NCBI GenBank assembly: GCA_032358255.1 | Contig: JAULBX010012210.1 | Location: forward strand, 248,001 to 312,000 | Length of the DNA stretch: 64,000 nucleotides | Source of the DNA: Heterotrichella gracilis | Lineage: Eukaryota > Sar > Xanthophyceae > Tribonematales > Xanthonemataceae | Direction: 5' to 3' | Shown here: piece by piece, positions 21,940-33,300 of the stretch | Layout of the letters: every line of letters starts with the position of its first letter | How positions within the stretch are numbered: position 1 is the first letter of the stretch | Notes under the pieces: model-generated | What the model saw: the letters and a program-made list of their open reading frames with translations, nothing else | Databases searched by the model: none | Told to the model about the DNA's origin: nothing | Made by a program: the position numbers and the translations under genes

Positions 21940-23624
21940 TTAGGCGGTCGCAGCAGCGTATCTGGCGGCAACCGAGTTCCAGTCGATCAGCTCGTCCACG
22001 AAGGTGGTCATGTAGTCTGGCCTCTTGTTCTGGTAGTCCAAATAGTAGCTATGTTCCCAAACATCCATGGTCAGGATGGGAGTCTCACCTGGCACAGAAA
22101 CATCACGCGTTCAGTGCCCATCACTGGTGACCAGCAAACGGACCAAATCTTAGGGGTGCGGGGTGGGATTAAAGCTACAGACGCAAGGTATGCATGCTCC
22201 CCAACCTCCGTGGTCAGGATGGGAGTCTCACATGGCGAGCAAATACCGCGCGATAAGTGTCCAGTCATCCGAGTGCCCATTGGTGCCCACATGATTGTCT
22301 ACTCTCAGACATATACATGGGCTACAGTAGCACACAAGCGAAGAGTGCAAGCACAGCAGTCATTTGATGTCCCAAGCATCTGTGGTATGCAAGCATTACC
22401 CTCAGTGGTCAGTGGGGTCTCGGCGTTGGGGGTCTTGCGGATGGCGACCGAGCCATCCTTCATTGCCACCAGCCACGCCCAGCCGGAGCCGAACTGGGTC
22501 GCGCCAGCCGCCTTGAACTGCGTCTTGAACTCGTCGTAGGAGCCGAACGCCTTGGTGATGGCGTCAGCCAGCGCACCAGTGGGAGCGCCTGCGCCATGCC
22601 CACACCAAATTCAGACCTAATGCTACCATGCATGAATGCGGGAACCATGGGGAGCTGGCCACCTGAACTGCACAGCGAGATTGGGCTTGGCAACTAATCC
22701 AGCGAGTGCTTACCGCCGCCGTTGGGTGACATATTTTCCCAGAAGAAAGTATGGTTCCAGACCTGCGCCGCGTTGTTGAAGGCAGGTGTGGGGCTGCCGT
22801 TGTTCCATGTGGCGTGCACGATCTGCGCCAACCAAGCAAAAGTGAGAAGGGTTCAACAGAGAGACGACACGTTATTACTTGGAATGGGTTGGTAATATAT
22901 AAACCAGCTATATGTGGAAGGTGTGGCTCAAGGCATGGGGGCTCAAGACATGGGGGGCTCAGTGGTTGCACCACACCTCCTCGATACTCTTGCTGTCCAG
23001 GTCGCTGTCCTTGATCTGGTTGTTCAGGTTGGTCACGTATGCTGCATGGTGCTTGCCCCAGTGGTACTCCAAGGTTTGCTGCAGGCACAAGAGGTGATGT
23101 GACACACAGCAGGAACAAGCTCAGGAACGAAACTGGCAACCCTCAATGTGCCATCAGCATCCCGGGAACGCCCATCGGGGGGCAGCACAAGTACAGTAGA
23201 TGATGAGCGTATGCAGAACTGTTTCGACATTACCCACCTTGGAGATCTTTGGCTCCAGAGCATCCTGCACACACAGCCACAAGTTACACATGCGCATCGA
23301 ACATGCCAGAAGCATGATGTGCAGCACGTTACCCAATCAACCGCGCGCTGTGGCTAGTCAGATGCAAACGATTCATGCGCACCAGAGGGTATGGTGGTGG
23401 CTTCAACTCCACAGCAGCCTTGGTCACGAAACGAGCCTGCACACGTTAGTCAGAGGTGTGAGATGGGACCTCAACCCTACAACATAGGCGTGCTCAACAC
23501 ACGGTGCCCAAGAGCACGTTGGATGGTCCTACGGTATTACCTTGCTGGAGGTGCGGCGTGCAGACGAAGCAAAGGCCAGCTTCTGGCCGGTGAAAGCCTT
23601 GGACATTGAAGCAGTGACCGCCAT
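21940..23624 (-). CDS. FSD1: Iron superoxide dismutase, plastid precursor
   Basis: Seven exons (23541-23624, 23383-23436, 23238-23264, 22977-23078, 22714-22822, 22400-22588, 21940-22088) give 237 residues. It converts superoxide to oxygen and peroxide in the chloroplast. The N-terminus ([14 protein letters not shown], then Ala/Ser/Arg-rich) is a transit peptide, with the mature part starting near [11 protein letters not shown]. The four metal ligands are in place: His61 in LEYHWGKHH, His113 in QVWNHTFFW, and Asp197 and His201 in DVWEH. Gln109 in NNAAQ is the outer-sphere Gln position typical of Fe rather than Mn enzymes. The C-terminus [13 protein letters not shown] is diagnostic for plant and algal Fe-SOD. 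Exon 3 is only 27 nt. Intron 6 holds a decayed duplicate of the start of exon 7 (22194-22235). Confidence 0.96.
22194..22235 (-). repeat. Decayed duplicate of the 5' end of Fe-SOD exon 7
   Basis: The 42 bases here match 22051-22092 with five mismatches, offset 143 bp. In the gene sense both encode ETPILT; the copy then reads TEVGEHAY where the true exon reads MDVWEHSY. The true exon is preceded by CCAG, the copy by CCAT, so its splice acceptor is gone. It is a partial tandem duplication now buried in intron 6. Confidence 0.8.
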
Positions 23625-24090
23625 CGGAATGATGTGGGCACCTAGGTGCGGGAATATAGGGGGAGTGCGAGTGCGTGCGAGTCCTCCAACGCAGCTAGGT
23701 GTGGACAAAAGTAGCAGTTGACTATTGTTACGTCAGTTCTTGTCATTACGAGAATAGAAGGTGATATCGACAGAGATAAGGCAATGGCTACAGTGCAAGC
23801 ACCGCCGCTGCACCGCTATCGACCGCCTATGGCAGCGGCGGCTTTAGGTGATGTGCATGCATAGTTGGGTTTGTACGTATCTACCGTTTACGATAGCAAA
23901 ACTCCACTTCAGTACCACTATATAGTGTTCTCTGTGGTAGTGTTTGGTTGCATGGGCCAGCGGGTACCGCATGCATATACACCCAGCGGGTACCGCCTGC
24001 CCAATAATGTGATGATGATGTCCACTGTTCTATCCAACTGATACTGTACGCCAGGCACCAGCGTACTGATACGCCCTTGATACCAGCAGC
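23625..24090. promoter_or_regulatory. Divergent promoter: Fe-SOD (-) / mitochondrial bL33 (+)
   Basis: 466 bp separate the two start codons. A near-duplicate CAGCGGGTACCGC occurs at about 23959 and 23986, and may be a repeated element. No named regulatory motif was recognised. Confidence 0.55.
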
Positions 24091-24267
24091 ATGGCACCCG
24101 CCAAGAAAGGGGCCACTATACTGGTCAAGCTGCTCAGCACGGCCGGCACAGGCTACTTCTATGTCAAGCAGAAGAACCCAAGGAAGATGACCAAGAAGCT
24201 GGAGTTTGTCAAGTATGACCCACGGGTTCGGCAGCACGTACTATTCACCGAGACCAAGCTGAAATGA
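24091..24267 (+). CDS. MRPL33: Ribosomal protein bL33, mitochondrial type
   Basis: A single-exon gene of 58 residues. The core [13 protein letters not shown] and the end [18 protein letters not shown] match the bL33 family closely along the full length. It lacks the Cys pairs found in zinc-binding L33 and has no cleavable transit peptide. Both fit the short nuclear-encoded mitochondrial L33 of plants. The plastid homologue is normally encoded in the plastid genome. It is convergent with IBA57, another mitochondrial gene, with 196 bp between stops. Confidence 0.95.
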   Translation: MAPAKKGATILVKLLSTAGTGYFYVKQKNPRKMTKKLEFVKYDPRVRQHVLFTETKLK

Positions 24268-24463
24268 AAAGGTGGGGCCCCCCAGCTGTGAACAGTGCAT
24301 TGGATTCTGCTGGTACGCTCATTATCCCATGTGGGTCGGATCCAGCCAGGCCGTAATACAGCTCTTTGCGCCATTGCTGGAGGGTCTAAGTGCTTGACAA
24401 GCACTGCAACTCAGCACCATGTTCACCAAGCCATGGGTTTGCTGCAGGCGCCGTTGCGAGCAG

Positions 24464-26306
24464 CTATGTAGCCAGTGCATCTGAAGGCCACCAGGGAGGG
24501 ACCACAGGCTTGACGGCTGTGTCAGACCCTGAAACCAGCAGCTCCTTCCCGCCCTGCGCAAGCCAGTCGAATCACTCACATGGAACTTCCTATTTCCTCC
24601 CACTTGCAATCGGCCATGCAGTGCAGTCTCAGCAGGAATGCAGAGCACTAGCTTGCAGACGAGAGCAGCCACAACCAGGGGTGATGTTGTGCACTGCAAA
24701 GTGCTGGATACAGACTTACTTTAACGGCCTCCAAGCGCACCACTGCCAAGCCAGTGCCAGCGCCAGTCCATAGACGCAGCTTTCCCACAGGCTTGCCACT
24801 TGTCGCATCAACAATCTCTTTACCAACCTGTAGGCCTGCGGGACACAGCAATTCAGTGCCAAGACAACAGTTGTCACCAAATGGCTTGCTTGTATGCTCA
24901 ACCCTCAGTAGTGTTTTAATCACTTACCTTCTACAGAGCTCAGTTGCACTGGCATCAAGCGTTTCCGCACTTGACCTTGAAAGTGTGCCCGCGCCATGAG
25001 CTCCTGCCCCACATAGCACCCCTTGGTGAAGCTGATCCCTTGTAACCAGTCAACGTTGTACTCTAGGGCAATTGCTTCACCTGTGTATCACATTGCCCTG
25101 TCAGACCACCTGCTCACAAATCCCTGGGACTACAGGCGATTGAAGTGCAGACATGACAAGTGCCAGGACGTTGAGCATTTTACCAGGATGGTATATATGC
25201 GCACTCTTTGCAAATAGTGTATTACCTGTGGGTATCTCTTGAATGCCCTCAGCGATGCCTAGCTGAACTCGCCACTGGCGGAAAGCATCGGCTTGTGCAA
25301 TTGTCTCCCCTGCAATATGCTGTGGCTGTGCATCCCTTGGGAACACAGATCGATAGCCCAGGAGGGCCAGTCGGGGGTCCCTTTCCCAATGCATAGTCCC
25401 TGCACAAGCATAGCCAGGCATTAGTGCACAGTCTGGGCCAGACGAGCCCACCCACGCCCACGGCGTTACATGACCTTTGGTATGGCAGATAACCAATGTG
25501 ACATGTTGTGTGGCAAGTCACACCTATGGGTACACTGTTTATGATACTGACCTGATGTGCTGGGTTCCACACCACCGCCAAACCGCGTCCATACCCTGTA
25601 CTCCCCCGACACGTCTGCGATGTCAACTTGGGCATGAAGCTTGTACCTGTAATGCACGCGCCATGCAATGAGTCTGCCCGAAATTAACCAGTTTCAATTC
25701 TGAGTCGTTGAAGATGATGAAGATGAGTAATGCTGTTGCATTCAAGCTAGAATTCTCTTCCCACCTTCGAAGTAGCCGTAGCAACCCCGTCAGACCGGTG
25801 CTGTCAGCATCTGCCAGGAGTGCGCTCGGGTCTTCTGAAACCGGCAGTTTCTTAGGGGTTTACCACAAGCGCCGTGCAATATCAAGCAAGATGGCAAAAC
25901 CATACACCAACGCATTACACACCTTCTGTCTTGTAGAGCACCATGTCGTGTAGGAACCTCCCCTGTGCGTTCAATATGCATGCATACATAGACCCGACTG
26001 TACCCTCCTCCAGGGCCTTCACATCGTTGGTGACCAACCCCTGAATGCCAGAGCTGCGTCAGTTGGGTCTTCTTCAGACAACGATATTCCTTTCACGGCA
26101 CCACAGCTTACCTGCAGGAAGTGGTACAGGTCCACACCAGAAAGCCTCAGCACAGAGCGGTCCAGTGGGGCTATCCAGGCTGGCACGTTGCTGGCAAATG
26201 GCCGTGCTTGCGTGTCAATCGCCAGCCCCTGTACTGTGGCAGCAACCTGCCTCCATCTGCCACTGCCTGCCAGCAGCTGTCGGCAGCTGCTGACCAAGCA
26301 AGACAT
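24464..26306 (-). CDS. IBA57: IBA57, folate-binding Fe-S cluster assembly factor
   Basis: Eight exons (26112-26306, 25923-26040, 25765-25834, 25552-25646, 25226-25399, 24928-25080, 24720-24835, 24464-24553) give 336 residues. The family (YgfZ/GcvT-like) acts late in mitochondrial 4Fe-4S cluster assembly with ISCA1/2. Evidence: [17 protein letters not shown] followed by GLVTNDV at the N-terminal folate-binding fold, LLADAD, and the invariant signature KGCYVGQE with Cys239. The terminal PPWWP motif is typical of IBA57 C-termini. The N-terminus [20 protein letters not shown] has no acidic residues and several Arg, fitting a mitochondrial presequence. All eight junctions keep phase. The promoter is shared with the EEP nuclease gene. 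Confidence 0.95.
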
Positions 26307-27040
26307 GTGCACCGTCTAGTGAAAATATCTATTGGCCAATCACAAGCACCCGTCCCACGCAACTCTGAGCATATGGTGTGCGCATGCACACTAACTATCA
26401 CACGTACAATCACACGAAATATATGAAGAAGTGGAACGCGCTGCAGGGACAGAGAAAGGGGCTTGCAATCAATTTGTTCGCTTGCATGCATGCATGCGTG
26501 CCACGCAAACAACCATTTTGCCAGGTTTGAGACCCTCAGGGCGTTGTTGCGCAGATGATTTGAATTGCAAGGTCTTGGTGGCCTTTGAACCTTGTGTTTG
26601 ACGAAGGAGTGCCTAACACTGTTAGCAACAAATTCCATACCCACCATTGGTGCTGCAGGAGGGCACAGCGGGAAAGGCTGGGTGAGTGCCCGCAGCAAAA
26701 TAGCAATGCTGTGTGTGTTTACAGGTGTTCGCACGCAGTTCTGCCTGCCGTTGAAACGCTTACAAAATGCATTAGCTTGTAGCAGTGTGATCGTCGGCAC
26801 CGTGGCTTGAACAGACAACTGGACACCTGTGTCGTGCATGTGCATGCAGGCTATTCAGCTCCTAGCGCAGGGTGGCCCCCTTCCATACCACTGTGCTACC
26901 GACACAAAGTGCTACAATCTCATGTAAGCCTCTAAGCCCTCCAGATCTGACGTGCTGTAGTGCAAACTGGCAATGCATGTAAGTGCATGTAGCTGATGCC
27001 CATCAGCGGGTACCCTTAGGCACTTGGTGGAGACTGTACC
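26307..27040. promoter_or_regulatory. Divergent promoter: IBA57 (-) / EEP nuclease (+)
   Basis: 734 bp between start codons. A GCATGCATGCATGC tract at about 26483-26497 is one of several such palindromic tracts found in gene-flanking DNA of this window. Confidence 0.55.
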
Positions 27041-29236
27041 ATGGCCAAGGCAATTCTATTCAGTGCACTCATTGCTGGGGTGACGTATGCCACGTGGAGG
27101 AAGAGCACTCACACCAAGAAGGGCAGCAAGGCGCGCGTCATCCAGCGTGGGCGGCCATTGAAACCAGCATCAGAGGACGATTTCAGCATTGTCAGCTACA
27201 ACGTGCTGACTGACAACTTTGCAACGAGACAGAAGCACCCGCATGTGCCTGCAAAATACCTGGAGTGGGATCACCGGTGGAGCTTGCTACAGCGGGAGCT
27301 GGCTTCATTTTCCGCGGACGTCATGTGCCTGCAGGAAGTGGAGCTTGCTAGGTACGTGCTTGTTTAGGGTTTAGGGTTTTACCTAACACCTGACACCTAT
27401 TACAATCTCCCTACACCTAGTACAAACAGCTATATTTGCACCTTGTATCACCGTTGGTGATATGCATTGTCAGGCTTGGGGTAATAGGTTTGGCAATCAC
27501 TGCAGGTGGGAGGAGTACCAGATGTTCATGGCGTCTCTTGGGTATGAAGGGATCCTGCAAGACAGGACAAAGGAAGGCAGTAAGATCGGCAACGCCATTT
27601 TCTACAGGCCAGAGAAATTTTCGGTGCTGTGGGTTGAGCAGCGCACACGGGTGCTCATCACGGCACTGCAGTGGAGCTCGTGTGGCGACACAAAAAAGGT
27701 ACCAGCAGGGGACTGGTGTTGGTGCATTGCGGTTGATCAACCCCGATATCGTTGGAAGGCAAATAATTGTCCAGTATATGTATGGCTAAACCATCACAAG
27801 CTATTGATGCTACAGTGCGACCCTGACTTTAATCAGTCAAATGGTGTGTGATTTGATGGCTTGCATGTACCCGCAGGTCACCTACCTGTTGAACGTGCAC
27901 CTGGAGGGCAACCCCTACCGACCCAGCGACCGCGTCAACCAAATGAAGAGCGCGCTGGCACGCCTGCAAGCTCGCCTGGTACGTGCCATGCACAAGCCTC
28001 ATGCCGTGCACTACCCCTTGGTCTGCATGGAGCACCCTCACCACTAGCGTCCAGCGGATGCACCAGCGGATGGCGTGTGATGCCGTTGTCTTCCTCCTTT
28101 GCTCCAGCTACTCAGATGTGCCCAATAACATTGCCAATTTAATCCTTGGGGTGCCTCCTCACTGGCCAATTCCCAATGCAGGGCGACACCCATGTCGCGG
28201 AGCACAGCTCCGTCGTCATCTGTGGCGACTTCAACTCCGGCCCCGATGGGGCTGTGTACCACCTGCTGTACAGGGGCCACCTGGAAGGGGGTTTCACCGA
28301 GGCATACATGCCAGATGTGCGTGACATAGCAAAGGGTAGCACTGCACATGGCATGCTGCTGGTGGCTTACAGACTGTTTACATGCTGAATATTGCAGAGG
28401 GATGGTCGTAAGGGTAACAGCTTGCCGCTGGTGCTCAGGAATGCAGCAGGGCCAGACATGCATGTGCGTGTGCCACTGCTACCGTGCATCTGAGCGGCGT
28501 GCCTTATGCCTAAGGCCTTCCATCGCTGGTCTTGCACTGGTGTTGGAGGGAAATTTTAAGGGGAGATTCTGATGACAATGCTGGTACTGCACTGGTGCTG
28601 CATGGGGATCAAATGCAGCTTGTGACTCCTTTCTGATTGTGCAGGAGCCAGTCACCGATGAGACAATCTCGCACCCATTTGCGCTGCAAGACGTGTACCA
28701 CACGGCGCGCGCCACCCCGCCATTCACGAGAAATGTACGCCCTGCCAATCTCCGCAGTGTCTACTCCAGTTTGTTGGATCAGTCCCTGCATAGCTAGGCC
28801 TTTTCCACACAAAGTCAAGCGTGCTGTTTGCCGATGGCCTTGTTCACGACATTCAGCAAAGGAATCTTGTTCCAGCCAAAACAGATTGTGCTCATGGAGG
28901 GTAAATGGAATGACTCTGGGTCTCCCACGACTGCCACCGGTTGCAGGTTCCAGCTTGCGGCCTTAATACCATACCTGTGCATATCTTTCCCTACTTCTAA
29001 TGGTCCAGGAGTGCTGGGCACACTTGCCTGAACAAGCATGGTGCATTCTCCCGCAGGTGCCTCAAAGTGCAGCGGTCATGGACTTCATCTGGTGCTCCCG
29101 CCACTTGGGGGTGTCGGCTGTCATGCGCCCCATCTCCCTAGAGGACAGGCTGGTGGTGATGACAACGCACCTGCCAAACCGCCTATACCCTTCAGACCAC
29201 CTGCCAATTGCCGCCATCATTCGCCAGCAGAGCTGA
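27041..29236 (+). CDS. CCR4-like endonuclease/exonuclease/phosphatase family enzyme
   Basis: Seven exons (27041-27351, 27506-27698, 27877-27978, 28182-28316, 28398-28463, 28645-28734, 29057-29236) give 358 residues. The fold is Mg-dependent EEP phosphodiesterase, CCR4/nocturnin/Angel type, acting on RNA 3' ends or related substrates. Motifs in order: FSIVSYNVLTDN, the metal-binding Glu99 in CLQEVE, NVHLEGNP, Asp218 and Asn220 in ICGDFNSGPDG, ISHPFALQDVY, MDFIW, and the catalytic SDH (345-347) in PSDHLPI. The N-terminus (MAKAILFSALIAGVTYATW then Lys/Arg) is a short hydrophobic helix, which could be a membrane anchor or an organelle signal. The exact substrate cannot be told from sequence. Intron 1 includes two TTTAGGG units. 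Confidence 0.9.
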
Positions 29237-29492
29237 CCGGGTCCCCTGCTGTGCGTGCCCTGTGGGAAGCTCAGGAGTTTCTGGCATTGCTGGCATGCGT
29301 AACAGCTGCTACCAATGTGCACAACGTTGCCGCATCGCTGGGGTGGGGGAGGGGATGGGGGACCCGGTCCGTTAAGCACTGCCGCTTCAAGGAGGCTGGT
29401 GCTGGCGGCCGAGTGAGCTGATCCAATCACTGCGGCACTGCCACTTTTGCCTTGCTCAATTGTCACAAGTCGCTCCCCAGATTATAACAGGG

Positions 29493-29566
29493 ACTAAGTC
29501 TTCATGTGGTACCTGTTACTACCTGGAGCCATTCAAGTGAAGACTTAGTGCTAACTGACAGGTACC
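29493..29566. repeat. Two interleaved inverted repeats (pseudoknot-type order)
   Basis: Arm A ACTAAGTCTTC (29493-29503) pairs with A' GAAGACTTAGT (29539-29549). Arm B GGTACCTGT (29508-29516) pairs with B' ACAGGTACC (29558-29566). The order A-B-A'-B' is that of an H-type pseudoknot in RNA. It would lie in the 3' UTR of the EEP gene if that UTR reaches about 330 nt. Confidence 0.6.
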
Positions 29567-29985
29567 ATGTGGCACTGCATTATTTATTACATTGGCGCTT
29601 GCAATTTTTGTTTAAACACTTGCAGACGACTCGGAGGAGTATGTGACACGCGTCCGCACCCAGGGCCTGCAAGCTGCTATTCTTTGAAGGCATTGTTTCC
29701 CAATTGTTCCAAATTGGGAAAACCGCTGTAAAATTTCTTTTCCTTTGTTTCACTAACCAATCCGCGATCCGCGATCTGGAGACTCCTCGCATGATATATC
29801 TGATTCAGTAAAGCTAACGGTTAAGCTCCTTGCAACTTTTGGGCCCTAGGGTAGTACGTTTGGTGCAACAATCGAAAGTCCATTGTTCACTAAGTGGGAA
29901 ATCCCATGTCTTGTCAATTCCTATTTTAATGGTTATAATAGGTAGTATGGCCCACGATGATTTTTTATATCATACTACATGGAAA

Positions 29986-30055
29986 AGGAAAAGGAAAGAA
30001 ACGCCAAAGGCGTGCATAAGGCGAAATGGCAACTATAATATATACGCATAGCCCT
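29986..30055 (-). repeat. Dispersed repeat fragment, copy 1
   Basis: Read on the minus strand this begins GGGCTATGCGT, continues through CGCCTTATGCACGCC and TTTGGCGT, and ends in a pyrimidine tract. The same order occurs at 57541-57605 on the plus strand with a 9-nt gap and few mismatches. A member of an unnamed interspersed family; its full borders are not visible. Confidence 0.65.
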
Positions 30056-30332
30056 TAGAAAAATAATCACTTAATTGGATGGGTTGCACCGCAACTGCAC
30101 CGTTGACGCAAAGCGCAATGGGGCGCTCGCGTCATCCTATGCAGGTGGCAGGATTCGGTTGTATGCATGGTCTTCCAAACCTGTGGCCTGATTGATGACC
30201 AACGAATTCATTCAGACTGGGCCAATGGGCCAAGACTCCGTTGATCAATGACAATGTAACCCAATCCGACTCCTCGCATGTGCCCTACAGCAACCGCAGC
30301 ACCCACACAGAATCCCCCCATCATTCTATGGC

Positions 30333-33300
30333 TCAGCCTGGGAGCAGCGCTTGCATGGCATCAGACAACCTGCCGTGCATTGCTGCCACCACCTCCGCTT
30401 CACTCCTGCAAGCAGCCTCGCCCACACCCCCTGGGTCCTCCACGCACCGCCATGCCACATGGCCATCAGGCCGCACCAAAACAGCCCCACCCTCAGACAC
30501 ACCTCGCAATCTGCCCCATTCCCCGCTCACATCCACCGCCACAATGGGTTCATGCCCCGGTGCCATGCCGCTTAGCAGGGCCATTGCGGTCTCATGGGAA
30601 GGTACGATGACTGCAGCTTGCAGGGGGGTGTTGGGGTGCTGTGCTGCTGCCACTTGGGCTGCTGCGGTGGACCAGGCTCCGGCTGATGGACCGGCGCTGA
30701 CTAGGAGGAGGAACTTGGCCCCTTGCGCTGCAATCAGGTGTACTGATGACATCACGGGGCCCTGGCTGCCATCTGCAAAGGGCCACAGGCGATGTCAGGC
30801 ACATCTTCTGCACCCAAGCGCAGTGCCATGAGCATTAGTGGGCACCCAAACGCAGTGCCATGGGCATTGGTGGGTGGCCTGTGGGTGGCAGACACACACA
30901 AACATGCCGGAGGTAGGACTGGCTTCTAGACAATACAAATGTCACTGAGGGCTCTGTAATAACAACACTTACCACGTTGCGTGAGGCTGAGCTCGAAATG
31001 CGGCAGGCGGCAGCCCGGCCGGGTGGATGGTATGTATGGGCCCCCTCGTGCAAGGCCACCGGGCGATCCCCCCAGATGCGCCCCTTGGAGTTCATTTTCC
31101 AATATCACGGTGCTGCCAGGCTGGTCATAGCAGAAGCCCAGGTCCTCCTGCAACAAGGGTGTGGAAATTCATATTCACGCCTTTCCTCACAGATATCTTT
31201 TGCTTCATTTCATGCGGCATACATATGGTTGCCCTAGTGGCAGTGTGTGACACATGCGGGGGCCACATGCGACCTGACCAGTGTCGTGCAGTTCCTTGCC
31301 ACATGGCTGACCTTGCATGGCATCTCAGGTTTAGCGCCTGGCACGCATGGTACCTATCAACCTGACTGGACCGCAAGAACATGTGTGGCTGAGTGACATA
31401 TACAAACAACTGGATTAGCCATGCCGTGCCATGGGGCCCTAGCAATGCATACAGACGACAGCGTGAAGGGAACAGCTTTAGACAATTTTTCACAGCGTGC
31501 CACTACAAATACGCCCTACACCTCGTCTGCCACCAGCATGCAATCACCTTTGGGAATTGCAGCTTGAGTGCCCTCCCCTCCGTCAATATCGCTTCCACCT
31601 TGGCCCTGCGTGCGCTGTACAGGGGTCCTTTTGGGCCCCCCAATGCCAGCCCCACCTGTAGCGCCCCCTCTAGCACCGAAGCACGCATGGCTGCACACAA
31701 ACAGGTCACCTGTCATGCCCGTCCAATGCATCCATCTCAAATTTAAAATGACAGGAGATTTTGCACATGAATTGAAGTGAAAGGAAATGTGCGATTGATG
31801 TCGACCCACGTGACTTACCTGGGGGCATCATCCAAGACGCCAAAGAGGAGGACGCTGCAGCTGCTGCAGTGTGCGCAAGTGCAGGATCCAGCCCAAGCGC
31901 AAGGGGTATCTACGATGCAGCACGAAACAGAGAGTGAGTCCTCTGGCATCTTACTCTTTGCCTTTGCATCATCACGCAGCAACAGACTGAAACACACGTT
32001 CTGCAAATTCGTACCCCATGGTCCTCGGAAGAATGCCCATGAGAAAATATGATTTGATGAGGATCCCCAACCGCTGGACTGCCGAGACCACGAAGACACA
32101 TGCGCACAATAAATCAGCCGATCCCATGGGGAAATTCCAGCTTCTCTCCCACCTACCTGCAGCGTGGTTTGATAGTTGTCCATGCTGAGCTTGGTGTTGG
32201 CCACAGCCACTGGCCGCCGCTCACATGCATACGCAGCCACCAGCTGCCGCCCAGCCTGGCCCTGCAGGGCCATCGCCAGGCGCCAGGCCAGGTTGTGCGC
32301 ATCCTGCACCCCGGTGTTGAGCCCAAACCCCCCTGCAAGGTGGGTCGCCGCGTAATGAGGGTGCCTCATCTCTAAGGGAGCATGATCCCATGCCACCATT
32401 GTCAAGGTGCAGGTAGCTATTTTCAAATCAGAAAATAGTGCAAACATTGCGAGAATATGGCAGCTTGTCAATGTGTGCCGTTTACAACCTGGCTCTTCTG
32501 CTACAACGCATGTCACCGACAGCACAGTTCCTAAGAACGCACCCTGTCAGCATGACACTGACCAATTGAACAGCAAGTATCCCATTCCCAAATGTGCACT
32601 CTGTGGGCATCACTCGTACCCGCGGGGGGGAATCTGTGCGCCGCATCCCCCACCAGCACCACTCTCCCCTGCACCAGCCGCTGGGCCACCTGGGCAGTCA
32701 TCAGCCAGGGGCGTACGCTCAGCACCTGCACACCCACCCCCTCCATGCCAATGGCTGCCTGGATGAGCTCCAGGCAGCGGGCAGGGGTGAAGTCGGAGGG
32801 GGATTGGAGGGGAGGGAAGTAAACCACCTGTTGAGGGGGCGAGGCACCGCGCTGAGGTGGGACAGTGCATTGGCATGCTGGATTGTGTGCGTGGTTGAAG
32901 TGCCGTGGCAGATGAGATGCTGCTGTATCAGTGTGTGGGACACAGTACACTCATAAGTGGGACACCATGTTGACCTGGGTGCAAGTGTATCCTAGGAGGA
33001 GAGGTCACCCAGGCACCCACCTCCTTCCACTTACTACATAGTACTAGTCCATTTCCACCTCTGCTCCTAGGATCCTGCCTGGGTATGCCTCACCCCCATA
33101 CACAATCAAAGGCCTGTCAGGTACAACCCACACACAAAGCAAAGACACAAACCAAAGGCCTGAAAGCATGGCCCACAATCAAACTGCAAGCAGAAGCAAT
33201 TTCCATTGAATCTGAAACTTGAAAAACCTGAAGAAAAAAGTGAAAAATGGAAGCAATTCCCCGTAAAATCTGCTCACCTGCAGCACAAACTCTCCCTCCT

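Larger units (their letters stand above)
29237..30332. other. Convergent intergenic region with structured repeats
   Basis: About 1.1 kb between the EEP nuclease stop (+) and the monooxygenase stop (-). It holds an interleaved pair of inverted repeats (29493-29566) and one copy of a dispersed repeat (29986-30055). No coding region is supported. Confidence 0.6.

Noticed and set aside
27362-27379. TTTAGGG units as an interstitial telomere (also CCCTAAA at 58707-58733 and one unit at 16792)
   Set aside because: Only two units each, inside or beside introns. Too short to be a telomere scar, although the unit type fits a green alga.
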